IMG/VR virus record: IMGVR_UViG_3300037502_000692 | Location: 1-38,985 of that record | Reading direction: 5' to 3' (one strand) | Origin: a virus | DNA: 38,985 nt | Shown: one piece after another, positions 7,232 through 15,562 of the stretch | Layout of the letters: every line of letters starts with the position of its first letter | Numbering within the stretch: the stretch's first letter is position 1 | The notes under the pieces: generated by a model | Seen by the model: the letters and a program-made list of their open reading frames with translations, nothing else | Told to the model about the DNA's origin: nothing | The model's database searches: none | Made by a program: the position numbers and the translations under genes

Positions 7232-9633
7232 TGGCTATCCTACCTGTTGGGTTCGCCGCTGAAGAAGGCGGCTACCAGATTGAAAGAAGTCTGCGGTTTA
7301 ACTCTGCGGATTCTGCCTACCTAAACCGCACACCGGGCAGTGCTGGCAATCGTAGGACTTGGACTTTATCTTTTTGGCACAAGCGTTCTAAGATTTCAGA
7401 GAGTGCAATCACTCCAATTCTAGGAACTCCAAGCAATACGGATCTTATTAGCTTTGATACCGATGATGTCTTGCGGGTATGGTTTGGCACAAACACTTAC
7501 AACATTGAAACTACGCAGGTGTTTCGAGATGTTAGCGCATGGGGACACTGGGTTATTTCGGTCGATACCACACAGGGAACATCCAGCAACCGAGTAAAGA
7601 TTTACTACAACGGGTTTGAGATCACAGCATTCTCAACCGCTTCATATCCAACACAAAACTATGACACTGGCGTAAACAACACAGTCGAGCATCGCATTGG
7701 AAGAATGCCATCTGGAGATTACAACTATCTCAATGGTTATTTGGCAGAGATGCATCTCATCGATGGTCAAGCCCTGACCCCATCCTCATTTGGTGAGACC
7801 GACACCGACACCGGCGTATGGAAGCCTAAAGCCTACTCTGGCTCTTATGGTACTAACGGCTTCTACCTAGACTTTGCTGACAACTCCAGCACTACTGCAT
7901 TGGGTTATGACGCTGCTGGCTCTAATGACTGGACACCTAATAACTTTAGCGTGACTGCTGGTGCTGGTAATGATTCTCTGGTGGACTCGCCTACTCGCTA
8001 CGGCACAGACACCGGTGTTGGTGGTGAGGTGCGTGGGAATTATGCTACGCTGAATCCGCTTGATAAGAACGCAGCAGTTACAACTGTTAATGGAAACCTG
8101 TCATATACTTCATCAAACGATCGAATTGTTAAAGCAACAATTGGCGTTACTACTGGAAAATGGTATTGGGAATTTGCTCCGGGCGGCGGTGGCTCAACAA
8201 GCGGGTGTGGTGTAATAAATCCATCTGTAAATATTCATGCCACAGTCAATCTAAATATTGCTACAGCCGGAGTGTCTTATCTTGGCAACGGAAATAAATC
8301 TGTTAATGGTACTGCCTCATCATATGGAGCAACATATACATCTGGGGATATCATTGGCGTTGCCCTTAATTTGGATAGCAACTCCGTAACCTTTTATAAA
8401 AATAATACAAGTCAAGGATCAATTTCACTTACTAGCGGATTGGAGTGGTTCCCGGCTTTTGATCAAAACACAGGGACAAATTTTGTCAACTTCGGTCAAC
8501 GCCCATTTGCCTACACCGCCCCCTCTGGTTTCAAGGCACTCTGCACAACCAATCTTCCGGAACCAACCGTCGCAGACGGGGGTGAGTACTTTAATGCGGT
8601 GCTTTGGACTGGTAACTCAACAAACAATCGTCAAATTACAGGTGTTGGGTTTGCGCCTGAATTTGTAATGACAAAAGCACGAAGTGCCGCATATACAGGA
8701 AGCGTACAAGATATTGTTCGTGGCACTGGCGCAGATAAACAATTGCACACTAGCACAACAGAGGCCGAAAATTCAACTGGAAATAATGTCTACGGCTATA
8801 TTAGTTCGTTTAATGCAGATGGTTACACACTAACGGCAGGAACAGACCCCGGAAACCCATACGCAGTCAACAACGAATCAGGCGTTACCTACGTTGCATG
8901 GAACTGGAAAGCCAACGGCTCTGGTGTAAGCAACACTGATGGCACTATCACCAGCACAGTCTCGGCTAATACCACTGCTGGGTTTAGCATTGTTACCTAT
9001 ACAGGAAACGGAACAAGCGGGGCAACAGTTGGGCATGGGCTTAATAGCCCTATAAAAATGTTGATCTGCAAGCAAAGGAATGGCGGGACATACGGCTGGA
9101 ATAGTTGGCATACAGGCTTGAGCGCAGATTATTACATCGCTCTAAATTCTACTGGCGGTCAGGATAACAGTGTATTTATTTGGGATACATCTGGTATGAC
9201 TAGCACAGTCTTTACACATGGTTCAGACACAATTTATATGAACAATAGTGACTCAACCTATGTAGCCTACTGCTTCGCCCCCATCGCTGGTTATAGCGCA
9301 TTCGGGAGTTACACCGGAAATAATTCCAGCACAGACGGAACATTTGTTTACTTAGGATTTAGACCAAGATTCATAATGATTAAGTCAACAGCCAGCGACA
9401 CAGAATGGGTCATGGTTGATACATCATCTTTGCGTGGGCCATATAATTTGGTTGACACTTCTTTGTATGCAAATCGGGCTTACTCTGAATCCACCATTGG
9501 AACAGTTAACGACATAGACATACTAAGCAATGGATTTAAGTTGCGTAACAATACAGGGTATGTAAACGCATCACAGACATACATCTACGCAGCCTTCGCT
9601 GAAAACCCCTTTAAATATAGCCTTGCACGATAG
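7231..9633 (+). CDS. Large receptor-binding protein with LamG-like and SPRY-like domains
   Basis: An 800-residue protein and the largest fibre-cluster product. Residues about 15-190 form a concanavalin/LamG-like sandwich (TWTLSFWHKRS, GHWVISVDTT, YLNGYLAEMHLIDG). Residues about 290-410 show the SPRY pattern: GKWYWEF, then GDIIGVALNLDSNSVTFYKN, then LEWFPAFD. From about 435 to the end are repeated blocks with TGVGFAPEFVMTK and VAWNWKANG, known from aquatic phage tail proteins (DUF7483-like). It is probably the main adsorption protein recognising a cell-surface glycan or protein. Domain borders are by eye. Confidence 0.72.
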   Translation: MAILPVGFAAEEGGYQIERSLRFNSADSAYLNRTPGSAGNRRTWTLSFWHKRSKISESAITPILGTPSNTDLISFDTDDVLRVWFGTNTYNIETTQVFRDVSAWGHWVISVDTTQGTSSNRVKIYYNGFEITAFSTASYPTQNYDTGVNNTVEHRIGRMPSGDYNYLNGYLAEMHLIDGQALTPSSFGETDTDTGVWKPKAYSGSYGTNGFYLDFADNSSTTALGYDAAGSNDWTPNNFSVTAGAGNDSLVDSPTRYGTDTGVGGEVRGNYATLNPLDKNAAVTTVNGNLSYTSSNDRIVKATIGVTTGKWYWEFAPGGGGSTSGCGVINPSVNIHATVNLNIATAGVSYLGNGNKSVNGTASSYGATYTSGDIIGVALNLDSNSVTFYKNNTSQGSISLTSGLEWFPAFDQNTGTNFVNFGQRPFAYTAPSGFKALCTTNLPEPTVADGGEYFNAVLWTGNSTNNRQITGVGFAPEFVMTKARSAAYTGSVQDIVRGTGADKQLHTSTTEAENSTGNNVYGYISSFNADGYTLTAGTDPGNPYAVNNESGVTYVAWNWKANGSGVSNTDGTITSTVSANTTAGFSIVTYTGNGTSGATVGHGLNSPIKMLICKQRNGGTYGWNSWHTGLSADYYIALNSTGGQDNSVFIWDTSGMTSTVFTHGSDTIYMNNSDSTYVAYCFAPIAGYSAFGSYTGNNSSTDGTFVYLGFRPRFIMIKSTASDTEWVMVDTSSLRGPYNLVDTSLYANRAYSESTIGTVNDIDILSNGFKLRNNTGYVNASQTYIYAAFAENPFKYSLAR

Positions 9634-9642
9634 GAGCAACAA

Positions 9643-10170
9643 ATGGCTTTTGAACTAAACGGACAACCAATCTCAATTGACCGCCCCTATACCACTGAGG
9701 CTGGGGTTAAGTATCCCCACCTTCGTAGCGCAGAACTGCGCCAGAAACTAGGCGTGGTAGAAGTAGCCGATCCAGAGTCTTACGATCAGCGATTTTACTG
9801 GGGCGTGGGCAATCCTAAACTACTCGATGACAGGGAAGAAGTAGACGAGAACGGCAACCATCTGTATGTCCAAGAGTACAACCCGCTGACCGAGACCATG
9901 CAGAACACCACCAAGCGGCTGGTAACTAAGGGTCTGAAGTCGCAGTGGACAGCACAGGTCAAGGCTACGGCAGGCTCGCTGCTGGCTCAGACCGACTGGT
10001 ACATTATTCGCAAGGCAGAGCGCAATATTGACATACCAGAATCTGTACAGTCTTACAGAACTGCAGTAGTAACTGAAGTTAATCGCTTAGAAACCGCTAT
10101 CGCTGGTGTTACCAGTGTTGAGCAGTTGATTGACACTGTTAACACAATGAATTGGCCTAAGGGAGACTAA
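9643..10170 (+). CDS. Probable fibre-associated or tail assembly chaperone-like protein
   Basis: A 175-residue hydrophilic protein right after the large adsorption protein, with GGAGCAAC before the ATG. The C-terminal part (AGSLLAQTDWYIIRKAERN near residues 109-127, then a helical ending) resembles the motif of phage tail-fibre assembly chaperones, in which LLxxTDWxxxR is common. The N-terminal part begins FELNGQPI, also typical of tail-associated proteins. It may help the preceding fibre trimerise or may be a virion component. Confidence 0.6.
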   Translation: MAFELNGQPISIDRPYTTEAGVKYPHLRSAELRQKLGVVEVADPESYDQRFYWGVGNPKLLDDREEVDENGNHLYVQEYNPLTETMQNTTKRLVTKGLKSQWTAQVKATAGSLLAQTDWYIIRKAERNIDIPESVQSYRTAVVTEVNRLETAIAGVTSVEQLIDTVNTMNWPKGD

Positions 10171-10172
10171 TT

Positions 10173-10352
10173 ATGGCACTGCATGGCGTTTCTGAAGGCA
10201 CTAAACACGCTGTTGATGCCGTATCTGTAGTTACTGTTGTAGGCACTTTAGCTGAGATTCTACCTGCTGTTGCTGCTTTGTTTACGATTGTGTGGACAGG
10301 GATTAGAATACTCGAAACTGAGACAGTAAGAAAAATGTTAGGTAAGAAATAA
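10173..10352 (+). CDS. Small membrane protein, holin-like
   Basis: A 59-residue protein with GGGAG nine bases upstream of the ATG. Residues about 17-46 are hydrophobic (VVTVVGTLAEILPAVAALF then TIVWTGIRI), enough for one long or two short membrane segments, and the C-terminus is short and basic (KMLGKK). Size, topology and position after the fibre genes fit the class II holins of T7-like phages, which sit apart from the endolysin. A second holin candidate at 19880 lies next to the lysozyme, so either could set lysis timing. The stop overlaps the next start. Confidence 0.6.
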   Translation: MALHGVSEGTKHAVDAVSVVTVVGTLAEILPAVAALFTIVWTGIRILETETVRKMLGKK

Positions 10353-10702
10353 TGGTAGGCCGTAAGGTTAGCGCTGTACAGCAAAGAACCAGCACTACTA
10401 AGTATACTTTGTATACAGTGCCTTCAAAGCATCATGCCTTGTGGGAAGTTCTTTATGTTATTAGTCTAGCAAGTAATGACAGCCCTAGCGTTTACTGGTA
10501 TGATTCTTCTACCAGCACTGAATATCAAATCTTTGGTGGTAAGAACCTAGGCGCTGGTGAATATCTTCTTCTTTCTAACGCTGAAGTAGCATTAGAAGAA
10601 GGGGATGAAATAAGAATACAGAATAGCACCACCAATGCTGTAACTTATATTTGTACCTTTGAAGCAATTCAGAACCCCGCAACTGGTCGTTATAACGGAT
10701 AA
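10352..10702 (+). CDS. Hypothetical structural protein, probably beta-rich
   Basis: A 116-residue protein that shares one base with the upstream stop. It alternates hydrophobic and polar residues (TKYTLYTVPSKHHALWEVLYV, EGDEIRIQNSTTNAVTYICTF), suggesting a small beta-sandwich domain like those of virion decoration or tail proteins. No metal or catalytic motif is visible. Its place in the late operon supports a virion role, but no function can be assigned. Confidence 0.65.
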   Translation: MVGRKVSAVQQRTSTTKYTLYTVPSKHHALWEVLYVISLASNDSPSVYWYDSSTSTEYQIFGGKNLGAGEYLLLSNAEVALEEGDEIRIQNSTTNAVTYICTFEAIQNPATGRYNG

Positions 10703-10714
10703 GGAGTTTACATT

Positions 10715-10849
10715 ATGCCTATGGTCGATAAAAAGAAGTTTCCTTACACTGCTAAGGGCAAGAAAGAAGCAAAAGAGTATGCAATGAAAACAGGCAAGAA
10801 AGTTATGCCTAAGCCTGCTAAGAAGGTTGGAGCAAAGCGTGGGTACTAA
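10715..10849 (+). CDS. Small Lys-rich protein
   Basis: A 44-residue very basic protein (MPMVDKKKFPYTAKGKKEAK at the start, ending KRGY) preceded by AAGGAG eight bases upstream. Lys-rich Ala/Pro composition suggests nucleic-acid binding or a DNA-associated virion peptide. No family name is known to me. It overlaps the next gene by 11 bases in another frame. Confidence 0.7.
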   Translation: MPMVDKKKFPYTAKGKKEAKEYAMKTGKKVMPKPAKKVGAKRGY

Positions 10850-10997
10850 GCCGGGACTATATGCCAACATCGCCGCTAAACGCAAGCGTATCGCTGCTGG
10901 ATCGGGTGAGAAGATGCGTAAGGTAGGTTCTAAAGGCGCTCCTACCGCTAAAGACTTCAAAGACGCTGCTAAGACGGCTAAGAAGCCAAAGAAATGA
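10839..10997 (+). CDS. Small Lys/Ala-rich protein (GTG start)
   Basis: A 52-residue basic protein starting at GTG 10839 inside the end of the previous gene (MGTKPGLYANIAAKRKRIAA), ending in a KTAKKPKK tail. The stop overlaps the next ATG (ATGA). Together with the preceding and the 11179 genes it forms a run of three Lys-rich proteins just before the tail-tube genes. They could be virion-packaged DNA-binding peptides. This is inference. Confidence 0.7.
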   Translation: MGTKPGLYANIAAKRKRIAAGSGEKMRKVGSKGAPTAKDFKDAAKTAKKPKK

Positions 10998-11179
10998 ACT
11001 TCTGGATTGCTGTAGCCTTCTTCTGCATTAACGATAGTTGTGCCTTTTGGAAAGCAGATGAAAACTTTTACAGCCAAGAGAAGTGCGAAGCAAAAGTAAT
11101 AGAAATAATCAACGCTGTAGAAAAAGCAAAAGGTGTAGCAGATGGTGTTTGCTTACCAATTAAACCGGGACAGACATAA
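10994..11179 (+). CDS. Hypothetical small protein with hydrophobic N-terminus
   Basis: A 61-residue protein coupled to the previous gene by an ATGA overlap and to the next by TAATG. The N-terminus (MNFWIAVAFFCINDSCAFW) is hydrophobic with two Cys and may be a signal or weak membrane segment. The rest is charged and includes two more Cys. It could be a small exported or disulfide-bonded protein. No family is recognised. Confidence 0.6.
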   Translation: MNFWIAVAFFCINDSCAFWKADENFYSQEKCEAKVIEIINAVEKAKGVADGVCLPIKPGQT

Positions 11180-11424
11180 TGGTTAAGAAAGTATATCAGA
11201 ATCCTGAAGGTGGTCTTAACGCTAAAGGTCGTGCGTATTTTAAGGCTAAAGAAGGGGCTAACCTAAAGCCTCCAGTGTCTGCCAAAGAAGCTGCTAAGTC
11301 ACCTAAGAAGGCTGCTCGTAGGAAGTCCTTCTGTGCAAGGATGAGCGGTGTAGCAGGCCCAATGAAGGATGAGAAAGGCAGACCAACTCGTAAAGCATTA
11401 GCACTAAAGAAATGGGATTGCTAG
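11179..11424 (+). CDS. Small basic protein, DUF6321-like
   Basis: An 81-residue, strongly basic protein (VYQNPEGGLNAKGRAYFKAK near the start, FCARMSGVAGPMKDEKGRP in the middle, ending ALKKWDC). I associate this pattern with a domain of unknown function (DUF6321) of aquatic phages, but that is from memory. The CARMSG...KGRPTRKALAL arrangement looks like a compact nucleic-acid-binding motif. It directly abuts the tail adaptor gene, with stop and start codons adjacent. Confidence 0.65.
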   Translation: MVKKVYQNPEGGLNAKGRAYFKAKEGANLKPPVSAKEAAKSPKKAARRKSFCARMSGVAGPMKDEKGRPTRKALALKKWDC

Positions 11425-12081
11425 ATGGCTACTACATACTTACAATTAGTTAATGATGTATTGACAAGACTGCGTGAATCTACTGTTGCTTCTGTAGATC
11501 AGAATACTTACTCTGCCTTGATTGGCAAGTTAGTTAATGATGCTAAACGTGAAGTAGAAGATGCTTGGTCGTGGGATTGTCTACGAGATACATATACTGT
11601 GTCTACTGTTGCTGATACTTATAACTACACAATTACCAACGTTGGTAACAAGTTTAGAGTAATTACTTCTTACAACGATACAGAAGATTTGTTTATGGAG
11701 TATCGTCCAAGAGATTACATGGTAGAGAATCTTTCTTTAACAACAAGTGTTCAAAAAGCAGCTCCACAGTATTATAACTTTAACGGTGTTACTGCTGGTG
11801 GTGATGCTAAGATTGATGTTTTCCCTGTTCCTGATGGTGTGTACTCTCTTAAGTTTGATGTTGTTAAACCAGAAGCAGAGTTAGATGAAGATACAGATAC
11901 TACAGCACTTCCTAAGAATCCCATAGTGCTGCTGGCATGGGCCAAGGCTATTGAAGAGCGTGGTGAAGACGGTGGTATCAATGTATCAAGCCAATATGCA
12001 GTTGCACAGAAATCTTTGTCAGACCATATTGCAATTGAGGCAGAACGCCGTCCTGATGAAACTAACTGGAACTGGGTATAA
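11425..12081 (+). CDS. Tail tubular protein A-like / head-tail adaptor
   Basis: A 218-residue protein immediately upstream of a large tail-nozzle-like gene. The start (TTYLQLVNDVLTRLRESTVA) and the following AKREVEDAWSWDCLRDTYTV are the typical opening of gp11/gp4-type adaptors: an N-terminal helical bundle that packs against the portal. A central beta region and a C-terminal helix follow (ALPKNPIVLLAWAKAIEERG). It likely forms the ring linking the portal to the nozzle. Its stop overlaps the next start by one base. Confidence 0.72.
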   Translation: MATTYLQLVNDVLTRLRESTVASVDQNTYSALIGKLVNDAKREVEDAWSWDCLRDTYTVSTVADTYNYTITNVGNKFRVITSYNDTEDLFMEYRPRDYMVENLSLTTSVQKAAPQYYNFNGVTAGGDAKIDVFPVPDGVYSLKFDVVKPEAELDEDTDTTALPKNPIVLLAWAKAIEERGEDGGINVSSQYAVAQKSLSDHIAIEAERRPDETNWNWV

Positions 12082-13682
12082 TGCCTAACAAGCCACTACA
12101 ATCCATATCGCTGACCTCACCGGGGTACTTTGGTCTTAATAACCAAGACTCTCCTGTAACGCTTAATCCTGCCTTTGCTACGCAGGCCTACAACGCTGTT
12201 ATTGACAAGTTTGGTAGGATCGGTGCTAGAAAGGGTTGGACATATTCTACCACCTCTGGCGGCACTAGTTCCAACATCAAGGCTATGTTTCAGTTTGACA
12301 ATGGTGACGCTACTTACACCATCATCTCTGCCGGTAATGCCAAGTTGTTTACTGGCGAGACAACGCTGACTGAGAAAGCAGTGCGTAACAGTGACGACAC
12401 TGCTGACTTAACCTACACAATCAGTGCTGATAACTGGCAGATTGTTCAGCCTATTTATGATAGTGGTTTAAATCTATCGCCTCATGCTTATCTAGTTCAA
12501 AAGAATCAACCTACATTGGTATTCCATGAACTTGGTGCTACTGCTCATGCTCATACCGGTAGTTTAGGTTTCCAGCGTCTAGGTGATGTTGGTACTGTCC
12601 CTACCGGATATAGCGTAACTACATTCATGCCTAACTGCGCCTTGGCTGCTTATGGTCGTATGTGGATGGCTGACATTGGTTCTGATAACAACACTATTTA
12701 TTATTCAGCACTATTAGAGCCTGATAATTTTACTGGCGTAGGCTCTGGATTTATTAACCTTGAGCAGGTAGTTCCCGGTGGTGACAAGATTGTAGCACTG
12801 GCTGCTCATAATAATTTCTTGGTTGTATTCTGTCAAAACAATATCGCTATCTACAGCGGTGCAGATAACATTGACACCTTGCAACTTAGTGATGTAATTA
12901 AAGGTGTTGGTTGTATTGCTAGAGACAGTGTACAGAACATTGGTACAGATATTATCTTCTTGTCTAACAGCGGTGTTCGTAGCCTTGGTCGTACAATCCA
13001 AGAGAAATCTTCACCGATGCGTGACATTAGCAAGAATGTTCGTGACCAGTTCTTGTTAACTTTGACCAACGAAGACAAAGACACCCTCCGCAGTGTCTAT
13101 TATGAACAAGATGCTTTCTATCTGTTGGCTTTGCCTACCAGCGGTTTTACTTATTGCTTTGATGTTAGAGCGCCGCTAGAAGATGGGTCTTTTAGAGCAA
13201 CCATCTGGGATACCATCAATCCTACATCGCTGCTTGCCACTAGAAACCGTAGACTGCTAATGGGTAAAACTAATGGTATTGCTTTGTACAATACTTACCA
13301 AGACAACGGTAGCAACTATACTTTTAGTTACTACACGCCATACATTGACTTTGGCGCTCCTTCAGTAACCAAAGTATTAAAGAAAATTGTTGTAACTGTG
13401 GTCGGTGGAAGCAACACAACACTTGACATTAAGTGGGCTTTCGATTATAATACAAACTACAACACTGCTACAGCAATTACGCAGACTGCCCCTACTTTTG
13501 AGTATGGCACTGCTGAGTACAATGTTGCTGAATACGCAGCTTCAATATTTATTGACCAACTCCGTCAGCAATTGTCTGGTAGCGGTAATGTGGTTCAAAT
13601 TGGAGTGGAGGCAGCTATCAACGGTAATCCGCTGTCTCTACAGAAACTTGACATTTATTCCGTTGTCGGAAGGACGATCTAA
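12081..13682 (+). CDS. Tail nozzle / tail tubular protein B-like
   Basis: A 533-residue, beta-rich protein beginning with a long extended segment (SLTSPGYFGLNNQDSPVTL), then AYNAVIDKFGRIGARKGWTY, a pattern shared by podovirus stabilisation and nozzle proteins (P22 gp10-type, T7 gp12-type). Repeated short beta blades suggest a propeller core. Coupling to the upstream adaptor and the following ejection-protein genes support a role as the distal tail tube. Exact homology to gp10 or gp12 cannot be settled by eye. Confidence 0.72.
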   Translation: MPNKPLQSISLTSPGYFGLNNQDSPVTLNPAFATQAYNAVIDKFGRIGARKGWTYSTTSGGTSSNIKAMFQFDNGDATYTIISAGNAKLFTGETTLTEKAVRNSDDTADLTYTISADNWQIVQPIYDSGLNLSPHAYLVQKNQPTLVFHELGATAHAHTGSLGFQRLGDVGTVPTGYSVTTFMPNCALAAYGRMWMADIGSDNNTIYYSALLEPDNFTGVGSGFINLEQVVPGGDKIVALAAHNNFLVVFCQNNIAIYSGADNIDTLQLSDVIKGVGCIARDSVQNIGTDIIFLSNSGVRSLGRTIQEKSSPMRDISKNVRDQFLLTLTNEDKDTLRSVYYEQDAFYLLALPTSGFTYCFDVRAPLEDGSFRATIWDTINPTSLLATRNRRLLMGKTNGIALYNTYQDNGSNYTFSYYTPYIDFGAPSVTKVLKKIVVTVVGGSNTTLDIKWAFDYNTNYNTATAITQTAPTFEYGTAEYNVAEYAASIFIDQLRQQLSGSGNVVQIGVEAAINGNPLSLQKLDIYSVVGRTI

Positions 13683-13684
13683 TC

Positions 13685-13915
13685 ATGTCAGATTATGTAA
13701 AGGTAACTAACTTCGCAACAAAGGATAGCCTTCCTAGTGGCGACACTAACAAGGTTGTTCGTGGTACTGAGATTAACACTGAGTTTGACAACATTGCTAC
13801 CGCTGTTGCTACCAAGGCAGATAAGGCTGGCCCTACCTTTACTGGTACGGTTACGGTAGCAAACTTAACTGTATCTGGTACTTTCACAGGGACTATTGGT
13901 GGCGGCACTTACTAA
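13685..13915 (+). CDS. Short fibre-anchor-like protein
   Basis: A 76-residue protein. The first 45 residues (KVTNFATKDSLPSGDTNKVV then GTEINTEFDNIATAVATKAD) match the N-terminal virion-anchoring segment common to phage tail fibres. The rest is a Thr/Val/Gly-rich shaft start (TFTGTVTVANLTVSGTFTGT). It then stops, with no distal receptor domain. It may be a minimal anchor onto which a separate fibre docks, or the remnant of a longer fibre. It overlaps the next gene by 17 bases. Confidence 0.65.
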   Translation: MSDYVKVTNFATKDSLPSGDTNKVVRGTEINTEFDNIATAVATKADKAGPTFTGTVTVANLTVSGTFTGTIGGGTY

Positions 13916-14198
13916 AATACCTGTAATCTATAAAAAAGATTATACGGTGTTATTTGAAGCATTTGCTGATAAGTTGTGGATTCACTGTAAAGTAAATAAG
14001 TGGTCTAAAACTGTAAAGCAAAGTTTAAAGCAAGATTTTAATACTTTAATGTCTTTGGTTAATCTGCCAGTATTCGCTCTGCATGACCCAGAAGACCTAA
14101 AACACAAGAAGTTTTTAAATCTTTTTGGTTTTGTTTATCTTAAAGACACTCTAGGTAAAGATAACAAACCTAGACAGATTTTCTTCAGGAGCAAATAA
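13899..14198 (+). CDS. Hypothetical protein, probable internal or tail protein
   Basis: A 99-residue basic protein. GTG at 13899 is preferred over TTG at 13896 because AGGGA lies six bases before the GTG. The sequence is rich in aromatic and Lys residues (LFEAFADKLWIHCKVNKWSK, ending RQIFFRSK) with a helical central part. No known motif is seen. It lies between the fibre anchor and the first ejection-type protein, and the stop shares a base with the next start. Confidence 0.65.
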   Translation: MAALTKIPVIYKKDYTVLFEAFADKLWIHCKVNKWSKTVKQSLKQDFNTLMSLVNLPVFALHDPEDLKHKKFLNLFGFVYLKDTLGKDNKPRQIFFRSK

Positions 14199-15553
14199 TG
14201 GGCGGATTTATTGGTGATGTTTTTGGTGGTCTTGGTGACATCGTTAGTGATGTTGCTGGGGGCATTGGCGATGTCGTTAGCGGCGTCGGTGATGTTGTTT
14301 CTGACATCGGTTCCGGTCTTGATGACTTTGTTAACGATACTGTAGGTTGGCCTACAATTGCTGCCGTTGCCGGCACAACCTTTGGTCTTCCTTCTAGTTT
14401 GTTTTCTTCTGCTGGATCTGCAGCAGCCGCTGATGCTGCCTTTGTTGCTGCTGACGCTGCTCAACTAGCAGCACAAGGACTATCTCAAGCACAGATTGCA
14501 TCAACACTGACTTCTTCAGGTGTTCAGTCGTTTATCGCTGCTGACGCTGCTGCTCTAGCCGCCTCTGGGCTTAGCGATGCTGCGATTGCTCAGAACTTGA
14601 CTCAATCTGGTTCCGGACTAACAAGCTTGTTTACCTCACCACAAGCAGCCGCTACTGCAGCCTCTAATCCTTCTTTGCTTAACAAAGCAGGAAGCATCTT
14701 GAAGAATGTTTTTGGCGGTACTAGCGGAACCGGCGCTACAGGTACTACTGGTGGTTCAACATTGGGTGGATTGTTTGGTGCGGGTATTGATGCCATTACT
14801 GCTGCCAACATTGCTAACCAACTTAAGTCTACCGGTACTGGAATTACACAGCAAGCAACACAGGCTGGTGCAGCCGCTGCTGTGCCGTTTACTCCGTACA
14901 CTGTAACCACCGGTACTGGCACTGCTACTGTGTCGCCTACCGGCGCTACTGCTGCTCTATCGCCTGAACTACAGGCAATCCAGAATCAGTTGTTCACTAG
15001 CGCTGGGCAGTCTATCGGTGCTATCAATCCTGCACAGGCTTCGCAGACCTTGTTTGGTCAACTAGAGGCACTGGCACAACCACAGCGTGAGATTGAGCAA
15101 ACAAGACTTCTTGGCTCACTTGGTCAAAAAGGACTTCTTGGTTTTGGTCAAAACATTCCAACTATTGCTGGTGTACAGACTGTTAATCCTTATGTTCAAT
15201 CGTTGTTGTCTGCACAGCAACAAGCACAGGCACAAAATGCTCTTGCTGCACAACAGTTTGGTACTAGCGAAGCACAGCGTCAAGCCAGCCTTGGTCAAGG
15301 GCTACTGACCACGGGAACAGGACTGCAGGCACAAGCAACTAATCCTCTTGCTAGTGCTTACCAGTTTGGTACTGGTCTTACAGGTCTTGCACAGACTGAT
15401 GCTGGTCGTCAACTTGAAGCAACTCTGCGTGGACTTGGTTATCAAGTTCCGTTCCAGACCACTGCTGCTAATATTCAAGCAGGTCAAACAGCATTGGCTG
15501 GTCAATCAGCTAAGGCCGCTACCGAAGCAATTCTCAAAGGTATCTTTAGTTAA
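14198..15553 (+). CDS. Internal virion / DNA ejection protein (Gly-Ala-rich)
   Basis: A 451-residue protein of very low complexity: Gly, Ala, Ser, Thr and Gln dominate. The first 50 residues repeat G(D/I)-V-(V/S)-S-(D/G)-V-G heptad-like units (DVAGGIGDVVSGVGDVVSDI), an amphipathic pattern suited to membrane insertion. Later parts are Gln/Ala-rich (residues 325-360). Such composition and a place right after tail genes match ejection proteins that leave the capsid and form a channel across the cell envelope. Exact equivalence to T7 gp14-16 or P22 gp7, gp16 and gp20 is not established. Confidence 0.62.
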   Translation: MGGFIGDVFGGLGDIVSDVAGGIGDVVSGVGDVVSDIGSGLDDFVNDTVGWPTIAAVAGTTFGLPSSLFSSAGSAAAADAAFVAADAAQLAAQGLSQAQIASTLTSSGVQSFIAADAAALAASGLSDAAIAQNLTQSGSGLTSLFTSPQAAATAASNPSLLNKAGSILKNVFGGTSGTGATGTTGGSTLGGLFGAGIDAITAANIANQLKSTGTGITQQATQAGAAAAVPFTPYTVTTGTGTATVSPTGATAALSPELQAIQNQLFTSAGQSIGAINPAQASQTLFGQLEALAQPQREIEQTRLLGSLGQKGLLGFGQNIPTIAGVQTVNPYVQSLLSAQQQAQAQNALAAQQFGTSEAQRQASLGQGLLTTGTGLQAQATNPLASAYQFGTGLTGLAQTDAGRQLEATLRGLGYQVPFQTTAANIQAGQTALAGQSAKAATEAILKGIFS

Positions 15554-15562
15554 GGAAAAAAC

